NCBI GenBank assembly: GCA_002369325.1
Contig: DFDU01000104.1
Span: 1-27,494 of the forward strand
Source of the DNA: Lachnospiraceae bacterium UBA3820
GTDB lineage: Bacteria; Bacillota; Clostridia; Lachnospirales; Lachnospiraceae
DNA length: 27,494 nt
Reading direction: 5' to 3'
The notes under the pieces are model-generated. The model was not told the origin of the DNA. It did no database searches and saw nothing but the letters and a program-made list of their open reading frames with translations. Every line of letters begins with the position of its first letter. Position 1 is the stretch's first letter. Shown here piece after piece: positions 6,577-14,277 of the stretch. The position numbers were made by a program, and so were the translations under genes.

Positions 6577-7986
6577 ATGGGTAATACTGTCTTTTATAGG
6601 GACGTCAAGAAAAATCCCAACAAAATTACATTTAAAGAAATTTTTTCAGATTGTACCAAAAAACACAGCAGAAGAGATTTTGATTATCAGTTGTCTGCCG
6701 GCATGGATTTTAACAAAGCGTCGGAAAGCGATATGTTACAAAAATGGCAAAAACCGTGGCTGTTTTATAGGCTGTTTATAATTTGCGCGATATTGACAGG
6801 CATAATTGTCGGTTTTTATAGGCTTATGCCAAAACTTTTGGATGGGCTGGATTACGGAACCGCAATCATGGTAATGTTCGTTATTCCTATGTTTGTTCCT
6901 TTTATAGTTGCCGTTTTTTTCTGGGAAATGAATATTCCGAGAAATATAGCGTTATATGAGGTGGTTCTTTCTATTATCGTAGGTGGTTCCATATCCTTCT
7001 TTGCAAATATGGTTATCAATAAGTTCGGATCGGAAAAGCTTCATGAGGCCGCATATGCCGGTGTTTACGAAGAACCGGCTAAACTTATAGCAGCGCTTAT
7101 TATAATTGCGGTATTGCTAAAAGGGAAAAAGATTTACGGTTTAACGGGAATAGTAATCGGAGGCGCTGTAGGAGCCGGCTTTTCTGCGTTTGAATCGATA
7201 TCCTATGTTTTTTCTAACCTTATGTCTACCGGTGATCTTACAGGAATGGCGAAGTTTTATTTTCAGTCAAGATTTCTCGGAGCATTTGCGGGACATCTTA
7301 CCAGAGCAGCTGCGATTACCGGAGCCGTAACCTTACATGCCGAGAAGAATAAAATAACGCTCTCTTCTTTCTTGAATTCCGATTTTATTATTATGATCGT
7401 GGCAACTATCACAACACATTTTATTAACAATTCGGACGATGTTCATATTGCTCTGAATTTAGACACTGAAATGAAATATTATATTTTCAAAACAGGCCTC
7501 GACATAGTTGAATGGTTTGTTCTTTTGTACATATTAAGAAAGTGCCTTTATCAGGCGGTAGCAAGAGGAAGATATGCAAGCGGAGAAGGCATAGGTTACA
7601 CACAGGCTGTCGGTGCAATCGGCGGTCAGATGGCAGCAAATGCTCAGATGGCGGCAGCCGCAAGCGTTGCAAGAATTACTGTAATGAGCGTAGATGGAGC
7701 CATAAAGGGTGCCGTGTGGCAGTCTAACGGAGGAGAAGTGCTTACCATAGGTCGTGATGATGGAAATATATTTAAGCTTCCTCCGAATATCGGCGGTATC
7801 AGCCGAAAGCATTGCGTTATAAAAAATACTTCAAACGGATGGGTTGTGGTCGACCTTAATTCGTCTTACGGAACCTCGGTTAATCAGGTTAAGATTCCGC
7901 CAAATACAGAGCAGCCTTTAAAAGAAGGAGATGTTATAAATCTCGGAGGCTCCGGTCAGGCTTTTAAGATTTCGTATAAATCATAG
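6577..7986 (+). CDS. PrsW-like intramembrane protease with C-terminal FHA domain (copy 1)
   Basis: A 469-residue multi-pass membrane protein. A cytoplasmic N-terminal segment of about 60 residues holds the paralog-shared HSRRDFDYQLSAG. About eight membrane helices follow (65-325). Within them are EEPAK (165-169), GAGFSAFES (199-207) and His240, matching the conserved Glu-Glu, Glu and His positions of PrsW glutamic intramembrane proteases (sigma-regulator site-1 proteases). An Ala/Gln-rich linker leads to a canonical FHA domain (about 367-469) with GR (392-393), SRKH (409-412) and SSYGT (429-433), so phospho-Thr binding residues are present. ATG 6577 is preferred to 6571 because GGGGG is better spaced and it aligns with the paralog's start. 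It has a tandem paralog 70 bases downstream. Substrate unknown. Fusion to FHA suggests phospho-dependent recruitment of clients. Confidence 0.85.
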   Translation: MGNTVFYRDVKKNPNKITFKEIFSDCTKKHSRRDFDYQLSAGMDFNKASESDMLQKWQKPWLFYRLFIICAILTGIIVGFYRLMPKLLDGLDYGTAIMVMFVIPMFVPFIVAVFFWEMNIPRNIALYEVVLSIIVGGSISFFANMVINKFGSEKLHEAAYAGVYEEPAKLIAALIIIAVLLKGKKIYGLTGIVIGGAVGAGFSAFESISYVFSNLMSTGDLTGMAKFYFQSRFLGAFAGHLTRAAAITGAVTLHAEKNKITLSSFLNSDFIIMIVATITTHFINNSDDVHIALNLDTEMKYYIFKTGLDIVEWFVLLYILRKCLYQAVARGRYASGEGIGYTQAVGAIGGQMAANAQMAAAASVARITVMSVDGAIKGAVWQSNGGEVLTIGRDDGNIFKLPPNIGGISRKHCVIKNTSNGWVVVDLNSSYGTSVNQVKIPPNTEQPLKEGDVINLGGSGQAFKISYKS

Positions 7987-8056
7987 TGATTATAAACATT
8001 GAAAATATATGTAAACAAATATATTAAAAGCTATATATAAACAGGGAGGGGATAGC

Positions 8057-9517
8057 TTGGCTAATACAGTTTTTTACAGGGACGTAAAGAAAAATCCTAA
8101 TAAAATTACATTCAAGGAAATCTTATCGGATTGCAGAAAAAAACACAGCAAAAGAGATTTTGATTATCAATTATCGGCGGGAAGTGAGTTCAACAGTGCT
8201 ACCGAACAGGATATGCTTCAGAAATGGCAAAAACCCTGGGTTTTTTATAAGCTGGCGGTAATCGGACTTATAGGCTTGGTTTTGATTTTCGGATTTGATG
8301 CCCTTTCGAAAAGCCTTCTTGGAGAAGGAGGTTTTTATCCGGCATCGGCGACAATGGCAATTATCGTACCGCCAATGATAGTTCCTTTGATAATTACTAT
8401 TTTCTTATGGGAGCTTAATATTCCGAGAAATGTTGCACTTTATGAAGTGTTCCTGGCATTTATGTGCGGAGGAGTGATTTCTCTTTTCTCAAATCTTGTA
8501 ATAAGAATGATTGGTTCGGATTCACTTCAACAGGATCCGGCATATGCGGGAGTTTTTGAGGAACCGGCTAAGCTTATTGCAGCTGTGGTTTTATTGGCTA
8601 TATTATTTAAAAAGAAGAAAATGTATGGTCTGTCCGGTCTGTTGATTGGTGCTGCCGCAGGTGCGGGATTCGGAGCTTTTGAATCGGTATGGTATAACCT
8701 TAACTTTACTTTGTTAAGCAACAATATTGAAATCGCAAAATTCTTTTTACAAAACCGCTTTATAGGTGGATTTGGAATGCATACCGTTTGGTGCGCCGGA
8801 TATTCTGCGGCATTGGCATTGCATACAAGAAATTCAAAGATTTCTGCCGAATCATTTTTTAATTTCGATTTCCTGATTATGTTTGTGGCAGCGGTATTTA
8901 TGCATTTTGTCAATAATTCGAGCGCTTTTTGGGATTTAATAGGAGCAAATAATGATGATGGCAGTGCAAATGAAATGATTTATATTTTCGGTCAAATCGG
9001 TCTTCGTATTGTTGAATGGATCATACTTTTGTACATAATAAGAAAATGCTTGTATCAGGTTATATCAATCGGAAGATACCAAAGCGGAGAGGGAATCGGT
9101 TATACTCAGGCAATTGGTAATCTGGAAAACAATATGGCGGCGGTTCAGATGGGAGCGGCTGCAATGAATCGGAATCAGGCTTCCTTTGCGGCACCTGCAA
9201 GAATTACAGTTGTTTGTATGAGTGGTGTCTTAAGAGGAGCGGTATGGCAGTCGGCAGGCACGGGAGACGTGTTGACCATAGGCCGGGATGACAGTAACAG
9301 GTTTAAGATCCCTCCTGAGGTTGCCGGCATAAGCAGACAGCACTGCATTATCAGATATTCGGCGAACGGATGGACAATTACCGATCTTAACTCTTCGTAC
9401 GGAACATCGGTAAATCAGATAAAGCTTGCACCGGGAATAGAGCAGCCGTTAAGAGAAGGGGATGTATTCTATCTCGGAAGTAATGAACAGTCGTTTAAGA
9501 TTTCATATAATTCTTAA
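8057..9517 (+). CDS. PrsW-like intramembrane protease with C-terminal FHA domain (copy 2)
   Basis: A 486-residue paralog of the preceding gene, colinear over its full length. It begins MANTVFYRDVKKNPNKITFK, against MGNTVFYRDVKKNPNKITFK in copy 1. PrsW signatures are EEPAK (168-172), GAGFGAFES and the His-Thr-x-Trp segment at 242-245, which is closer to typical PrsW than copy 1 (His-Leu-Thr-Arg). The FHA domain (about 381-486) keeps GR, SRQH and SSYGT. The start is TTG at 8057, right after GGGAGGGG and aligned with copy 1. An alternative downstream start would remove conserved residues. Divergence is greatest in the periplasmic/extracellular loops and the linker, suggesting the copies see different clients but keep the same N-terminal and FHA interfaces. 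Protease activity is inferred from motifs only. Confidence 0.85.
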   Translation: MANTVFYRDVKKNPNKITFKEILSDCRKKHSKRDFDYQLSAGSEFNSATEQDMLQKWQKPWVFYKLAVIGLIGLVLIFGFDALSKSLLGEGGFYPASATMAIIVPPMIVPLIITIFLWELNIPRNVALYEVFLAFMCGGVISLFSNLVIRMIGSDSLQQDPAYAGVFEEPAKLIAAVVLLAILFKKKKMYGLSGLLIGAAAGAGFGAFESVWYNLNFTLLSNNIEIAKFFLQNRFIGGFGMHTVWCAGYSAALALHTRNSKISAESFFNFDFLIMFVAAVFMHFVNNSSAFWDLIGANNDDGSANEMIYIFGQIGLRIVEWIILLYIIRKCLYQVISIGRYQSGEGIGYTQAIGNLENNMAAVQMGAAAMNRNQASFAAPARITVVCMSGVLRGAVWQSAGTGDVLTIGRDDSNRFKIPPEVAGISRQHCIIRYSANGWTITDLNSSYGTSVNQIKLAPGIEQPLREGDVFYLGSNEQSFKISYNS

Positions 9518-9608
9518 TGAGATTTAAACAAAAGATTAAGGTGTATTAGGTATTGCTTGAAGAATATAAGCATTATTTAACTACAATAATATGACAGGGG
9601 GAAAATGT

Positions 9609-11000
9609 ATGGTTCAAATCAAGAAGAAAAAATACTTAATTGTAATTATGTTTGCATTTTTGTTTGCGCTGACGGCTGTTAAACCGGCTAAGGCTGCAAA
9701 ATCAGAGGATGAGGATATTTTTGAGGCACTTGAAAAAGTGGCTATTGAGGAAAGTGCCAATACGGGTTCCGGTGGATTTGCCGGAATATCGGGTATAGTC
9801 GGAAGCGTGGATGCGAGTGGAAATGTATTGAGTGTAGATTATGCGATAGCTTTAAGCGGCGGAATAATTTTCTCAACGACAAGCGCATATACTGAGGGCG
9901 CAGCCGGATATGCTTTTATTTCGGTTATGGAAGGCCAGTGTGTTGTTAAGCTGGATGCTTCAGATTCAAGCCTTGGTGCAACCAAGTGGTCCATAACAAG
10001 CGGTGCTGAGGATTCGACATTTATGAATGTTACTTATCCATATGAAAATCAGCAGGCAACCTTATATTATATTGACCCGGACGGAAATTCAAAATCAGCA
10101 CCTGTAGTAATAACCGGGTATAACATAGTAAATGATTATTGTATGCTTTCCGTACAAGCAAATGTTGATAGTTCTCAGATTATGGACCCTGCGGTAATTT
10201 GTGACGCGAACGGTTCTGTTGTAGCGATGGTATTTAGTGGAGGAGTAATGGCTCCTTACTTCGATGAGAATCTTTTCTACGGTTCCGATGGTGGCGGAAG
10301 CGGTACCAATCCTGAACCTACAACAACAACCAATAATAACAATAATAACAATAATAACAAAAGCAGCAAGGATGATAAAAATTTCTTCCAGAAATACTGG
10401 TGGGCTATTCTTATTGCGGCAGCAGCCGCTGCTTATTTCTATATGAACAGCAGGAAACAGACAAACGGCGGATATGGCAATGAGGATGCCGGTTCCGCAA
10501 AGGATATTGCATTGGACGGAGGCCCGTACAACGGAGGTTTGGGAGGTTCAAGCAGTCCTGCAAGCAGTAATATCGGAGCGACCACTCCATACGTACCACC
10601 GGTTGAGGATATAGCTCCGACAGCTCCGGCAATGCCTGTAACACCGCCACCGGCACCAACACCTGCTCCTGCAGCGCCTGTCGGACCTCAGAATTATAAA
10701 TTATATGCAGTCGGTGGATATATGGACGGCAGAGTTTATCCGTTTGATGGCAAGGAAATTACATTCGGACGTGATAACTCGGTAAGCATAAAGTTTCCTC
10801 AGGAAACAAAGGGTGTAAGCCGTATTCATTGCAAGCTTTATATGGAAGGCGGCAAGGTTATGCTTATGGATCTTGGCTCAAGCTACGGAACATTTATTGA
10901 GGGTAAGGGCAAGATTGTTGCACAGGCTCCTGTTGAGTTGAAGCCCGGAGATAAATTCTGTATTGGTGAACAAAAGAATTCATTTATATTAAAACTTTAA
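9609..11000 (+). CDS. Receptor-like protein: secreted domain, transmembrane helix, cytoplasmic FHA
   Basis: 463 residues from ATG 9609, chosen because AGGGGG lies 7 bases before it; an in-frame ATG at 9591 would put that Shine-Dalgarno inside the gene. A signal peptide (basic KKKK, hydrophobic core, AKA-AK cleavage near residue 30) leads to an extracellular Gly/Ser-rich beta domain (about 31-230). Its end, AVICDANGSVVAMVFSGG, vaguely recalls a trypsin-like fold without a catalytic Gly-x-Ser-Gly-Gly. A Thr/Asn tract (nine Asn) follows, then a transmembrane helix (about 263-279), a Gly- and Pro/Ala-rich linker that includes GATTPYV, and an FHA domain (370-463) with GR, SRIH and SSYGT. The cytoplasmic FHA would bind a phospho-Thr partner while the outer domain senses or binds something outside. 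The outer domain's family is not recognised. Confidence 0.8.
   Translation: MVQIKKKKYLIVIMFAFLFALTAVKPAKAAKSEDEDIFEALEKVAIEESANTGSGGFAGISGIVGSVDASGNVLSVDYAIALSGGIIFSTTSAYTEGAAGYAFISVMEGQCVVKLDASDSSLGATKWSITSGAEDSTFMNVTYPYENQQATLYYIDPDGNSKSAPVVITGYNIVNDYCMLSVQANVDSSQIMDPAVICDANGSVVAMVFSGGVMAPYFDENLFYGSDGGGSGTNPEPTTTTNNNNNNNNNKSSKDDKNFFQKYWWAILIAAAAAAYFYMNSRKQTNGGYGNEDAGSAKDIALDGGPYNGGLGGSSSPASSNIGATTPYVPPVEDIAPTAPAMPVTPPPAPTPAPAAPVGPQNYKLYAVGGYMDGRVYPFDGKEITFGRDNSVSIKFPQETKGVSRIHCKLYMEGGKVMLMDLGSSYGTFIEGKGKIVAQAPVELKPGDKFCIGEQKNSFILKL
10320..10358 (+). repeat. In-frame AAC/AAT microsatellite encoding poly-Asn linker
   Basis: A short (AAC)n run is followed by three exact copies of AATAATAAC (10332-10358), coding for the Thr/Asn stalk just outside the membrane. 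Changes in copy number would alter stalk length without breaking the frame. Confidence 0.85.
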
Positions 11001-11019
11001 TTACAAGGAGGATTTACTT

Positions 11020-11634
11020 ATGGAAATTGTCAGATGTGAGAAGGGACATTTTTACGATGCCGAGGCAAACACAACCTGTCCACAGTGTGCTGCAGAGGCC
11101 GGCGGCGGAATGCCGACATATACTCAGGCGGCTATGGGATATGGTGCAACAATGCCTGCGGGAGCTATGGGCGAAACTATGCCGGTAAATAATCCGTCTG
11201 GATTATTTCAGCAGCCGGAGCAGAGTGTAAACAATGGTGTAGAGGATTATGACGGAGCTACTCAGCCTGTTAATATGGGAGGTATAGCAGGTTTTTCACC
11301 TGTTACCGGATGGCTTGTTTGTGTAGACGGTCCTGCAAGAGGAACCGATTATAAAATCAAGGCAGGTTACAACTATATAGGCAGAGGCGAAGATATGGAT
11401 ATAAGCATCCAGGGAGATCAGAAAATCGGAAGAGAAAGACATGCGCTCATTGCTTATGATCAGGAAGAAAAAGTATTTTTCTTCGGACCTGCTGACGGAA
11501 AGAGTATTGTAAGATTGAACGGCAAGATGGTTATGACACCTATGCAGGTAAATCCTCATGATGAGATTACCATAGGTTCAACTAAGCTTTTGTTTATCCC
11601 TCTTTGCGGAGAAAAATTTGATTGGAATGAGTGA
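11020..11634 (+). CDS. Zinc-finger FHA protein with TxP motif linker
   Basis: A 204-residue soluble protein. It starts with a small metal-binding motif (Cys6, Gly-His10, CPQC at 20-23, of the CxxGHxYD...CPxC type). A flexible Gly/Ala/Met-rich linker follows with three Thr-x-Pro motifs: GATMP (Thr44), GETMP (Thr53) and GATQP (Thr81). An FHA-like domain (99-194) carries GR (121-122), a His141 region reading IGRERHA instead of the usual SRxH, LNG (166-168) and a DEITIG strand. The missing Ser may lower phospho-Thr affinity. The overall plan resembles the Clostridia family of small FHA proteins with a Thr-rich linker. AAGGAGG precedes ATG 11020. The stop overlaps the next gene's start, so it is probably translationally coupled to the PP2C phosphatase. 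Confidence 0.87.
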   Translation: MEIVRCEKGHFYDAEANTTCPQCAAEAGGGMPTYTQAAMGYGATMPAGAMGETMPVNNPSGLFQQPEQSVNNGVEDYDGATQPVNMGGIAGFSPVTGWLVCVDGPARGTDYKIKAGYNYIGRGEDMDISIQGDQKIGRERHALIAYDQEEKVFFFGPADGKSIVRLNGKMVMTPMQVNPHDEITIGSTKLLFIPLCGEKFDWNE

Positions 11635-12854
11635 TGCGTATGATTTATAAAGGATATAATTATTATATAAAAAATAGTGAAGAAACCGAATCGGGAGATT
11701 CGATTATAGATATCGGCAAACCCGAAAAAAGCGAAGACACCACGGAAGAAAAAAACACAGGCGGTCAAAATGACACAACAGAAGGCGGCTTGTTAATTGC
11801 AACAAAGGGTGATGCGGATTCTACGGAAGAAGACGGCGTAACTACCGAAACAGGAACTCCTGATGGCGGCTCAAGTTCGAAAGATAAGCCGGATCTGGCA
11901 ATGATTTTCGGTATTACAAGTGCGGTACTTCTTTTAGTGGTTATTTATCTTGCAAGCATGCTCGCAAAGCTTAAAGGAAAGAATAATGCTTCCGTCGATG
12001 ACGAGGAAGGATCGGGTAATTTCGGCGATTCGGATAATATCAATAATGTCGATAATGCCGGAAGTGATCCGTCGAGATTTGCGCCAACCTTTGCACCTGT
12101 TGAATCGGTTTCAAAATCGGCAGAAGAAAAAATAGGTAAGCTTCATAATATCGGAAGAAGAAAGGGACAGCAGGATAGTCTCGGTCTTACCGAATATAAC
12201 GGTGGAACGCTTGCCGTCGTGGCAGACGGAATGGGCGGCCTTGCTGACGGTGACAGAGTAAGTCAGAAGATTGTTATGACACTTCTTCAGGACTCGGCAA
12301 GCATAGCAGGCGCTTCGAGAGATAACAGACTTTATGAAATGGTTTCTCACGCAAACAGAGAAGTTAACCAGATGCTCGGACCGGAAGGCCTTTACAAGAG
12401 TGGTTCAACACTTCTTGCGGTTATGGCGGAAAGTGACGGATTCCATTGGGTTGCTGTCGGTGACAGCCACATTTACCTTTTCAGAGCGGGAACGCTTCTT
12501 CTTATGAATCGTGAGCATATTTATGAGGCGGAACTTGTTCAAAAGGCAATTAACGGTGAGAATACATTTGCCGATGTTAAGACAAATCCTAAGAAGGACG
12601 GTCTTACAAGCTTTATCGGAATGGGTAATCTTAAATATATTGACGGAAGTATGGAGAAGGTTACTTATGCACCGGGAGATTGGATTCTTCTTATGAGCGA
12701 CGGTGTATTTAATACCGTTCCGGAGCCTGATATGTGCAGACTTTTGAACGAGGCACCTTCGGCAAAGGTTGCTGCGGAAAGACTTGAGCAGGAAGTACTT
12801 AGAAGACAGAATCCAAAGCAGGATAATTTCACTGCAATTATTATGGAATTATAA
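11634..12854 (+). CDS. Membrane-anchored PP2C-type Ser/Thr phosphatase
   Basis: 406 residues from ATG 11634. An acidic Thr/Ser/Glu-rich N-terminal tail (about 1-88, rich in DTTEE, DSTEE and TTET clusters) is followed by one transmembrane helix (about 89-111) with basic AKLKGK after it. That predicts the tail outside and the catalytic domain inside. The PP2C domain (about 170-406) has VADGMGG, VGDSH, LLMSDG and QDNFTA, the metal-binding Asp/Gly positions of the family. It should remove phosphates placed by the two neighbouring kinases. A GTG at 11631 and ATG at 11640 are alternative starts, and no strong Shine-Dalgarno decides. The TGATG overlap with the upstream stop (1 base) favours 11634. 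The Thr-rich tail lacks a signal peptide, so its export relies on the helix. Confidence 0.9.
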   Translation: MRMIYKGYNYYIKNSEETESGDSIIDIGKPEKSEDTTEEKNTGGQNDTTEGGLLIATKGDADSTEEDGVTTETGTPDGGSSSKDKPDLAMIFGITSAVLLLVVIYLASMLAKLKGKNNASVDDEEGSGNFGDSDNINNVDNAGSDPSRFAPTFAPVESVSKSAEEKIGKLHNIGRRKGQQDSLGLTEYNGGTLAVVADGMGGLADGDRVSQKIVMTLLQDSASIAGASRDNRLYEMVSHANREVNQMLGPEGLYKSGSTLLAVMAESDGFHWVAVGDSHIYLFRAGTLLLMNREHIYEAELVQKAINGENTFADVKTNPKKDGLTSFIGMGNLKYIDGSMEKVTYAPGDWILLMSDGVFNTVPEPDMCRLLNEAPSAKVAAERLEQEVLRRQNPKQDNFTAIIMEL

Positions 12855-12875
12855 AAAATAAAAAACTAAGGTATT

Positions 12876-12896
12876 ATCACCGGCTTAGCCGGTGAT
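12876..12896. terminator. Intergenic hairpin without U-tract (readthrough or processing site)
   Basis: ATCACCGGC-TTA-GCCGGTGAT forms a perfect 9-bp stem with a 3-base loop, flanked by complementary TAAGG (12867-12871) and CCTTA (12898-12902). No T-run follows on the plus strand; the A-run on its left would act as a terminator only for minus-strand transcription. It probably attenuates or stabilises between the phosphatase and the kinase genes. Confidence 0.55.
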
Positions 12897-12925
12897 GCCT
12901 TATGTTGAAATGTGGGGTAGGTATT

Positions 12926-14239
12926 ATGGAATTATATAATCTTTGCACTAATTGTATGAACGGTTCTACGGAAAGATATATATGTCCTTCCTGTGGTAAA
13001 CCTGCCGATTGGGACACCAACCGACCTGTTACTGCTTTGCCTTCAAAGTATATTCTCGGAGGCCAATATTATCTCGGAAAGGTTATAGGTTGTGGCGGTT
13101 TCGGAATAACTTATCTTGCATGGGATATCAATAATAAGAGAAGGGTTGCAGTCAAGGAATTATATCCGAATAAGGATGTAACCAGAGATCACAACGGATG
13201 TTATGTTAATGTTGTATTGGGGCAGGAAGATTATGTAAGACATATTAAGAAGCGCTTTCTTGAGGAAGCGCAGGCTTTGTATGCATTTTCCTCGGAGCCC
13301 GATATTATAAATGTTTACCGGTTATTTGAGGAAAACAACACTGCATATTATGCTATGGAATATCTTGAGGGTATGGATTTGAAATCAGCCCTCTTAAAGC
13401 GCGGAAAGATGAAATGGGAACAGCTTTCGGTATATATAAGCATGGTAATCAATTCCCTTAAGTCAATTCACGGAAGGGGACTTATACATAGAGATATAAG
13501 TCCTGATAATATTTTTCTTACTACAAACGGCAGAGCCAAGCTTATAGATTTCGGCTCACTTCGAAGCTACAACAATCCAAACGGACTAACAACAATATTA
13601 AAGCACAATTTCGCTCCTTATGAGCAATACAGGACAAACGGTAATCAGGGCCCATGGACGGATATTTATGCATTATGCGTAACCATGTATTATTCCCTGG
13701 GAGGAGTTTTGCCGCCTAAGGCACCGGACAGAATTATGTCGGATAAGACTGTGTACATAAAGCAGCTTTGTCCGGATGTTCCGGATAATGTTGCAAGTGC
13801 CATACATAAGGGAATGGCAACCATGCCTGAAAACAGATACCAGAATGTGGCCGAGCTTTCCAGAGACCTTTTCGGAACAGAGGAACCGAGGACTTATATA
13901 GGAAGTGCTCCGGGTCAGCCTACCGGTCAGAGCAGGTTTCCGCATCTTGAATTTGTCGGAAGTCTGAATGGTAAAAAATGGTATATGAAGCCTGAGTCCA
14001 GTGTGGTTATAGGAAGAGATGCAAGCTGTGACATACAGTTTCCGCCAAGTACGGGCGGCGTAAGCAGAAGACAATGTATGGTTTACGTCGATGAAAACTT
14101 CAAAATCTGGGTTAAGGATGAAAATTCATCTTACGGAACATTTCTCGACGGACAGAAAATTCCTTCAGGAAACTGGGTGGAAGCATCAAGGGGAAGTGTC
14201 ATAGCTTTTGGAAATGAACAGATCAGGATTTTACAATAA
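12926..14239 (+). CDS. Zinc-ribbon Ser/Thr protein kinase with C-terminal FHA domain
   Basis: 437 residues, all soluble. An N-terminal zinc ribbon (CTNC and CPSC, Cys7, 10, 20, 23) precedes a Hanks-type kinase domain (about 48-316) with glycine loop GCGGFG, Lys77 in VAVKE, HRDISPDN (188-195), DFG (208-210) and APYEQY in place of APE. All catalytic residues are present. A Pro/Gly linker then leads to an FHA domain (about 350-437) with GR (363-364) and SSYGT, but SRRQ replaces SRxH, a non-standard residue at the structural His. ATG 12926 is preferred to 12902 because GGGGTAGG lies just before it and the longer version adds a non-conserved peptide. A kinase carrying its own reader domain could bind primed substrates and phosphorylate further sites, for example the TxP repeats encoded here. 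Confidence 0.92.
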   Translation: MELYNLCTNCMNGSTERYICPSCGKPADWDTNRPVTALPSKYILGGQYYLGKVIGCGGFGITYLAWDINNKRRVAVKELYPNKDVTRDHNGCYVNVVLGQEDYVRHIKKRFLEEAQALYAFSSEPDIINVYRLFEENNTAYYAMEYLEGMDLKSALLKRGKMKWEQLSVYISMVINSLKSIHGRGLIHRDISPDNIFLTTNGRAKLIDFGSLRSYNNPNGLTTILKHNFAPYEQYRTNGNQGPWTDIYALCVTMYYSLGGVLPPKAPDRIMSDKTVYIKQLCPDVPDNVASAIHKGMATMPENRYQNVAELSRDLFGTEEPRTYIGSAPGQPTGQSRFPHLEFVGSLNGKKWYMKPESSVVIGRDASCDIQFPPSTGGVSRRQCMVYVDENFKIWVKDENSSYGTFLDGQKIPSGNWVEASRGSVIAFGNEQIRILQ

Positions 14240-14277
14240 ATCAGTTTAAATTAATTTTTTTAATGAAGGAAATATTT

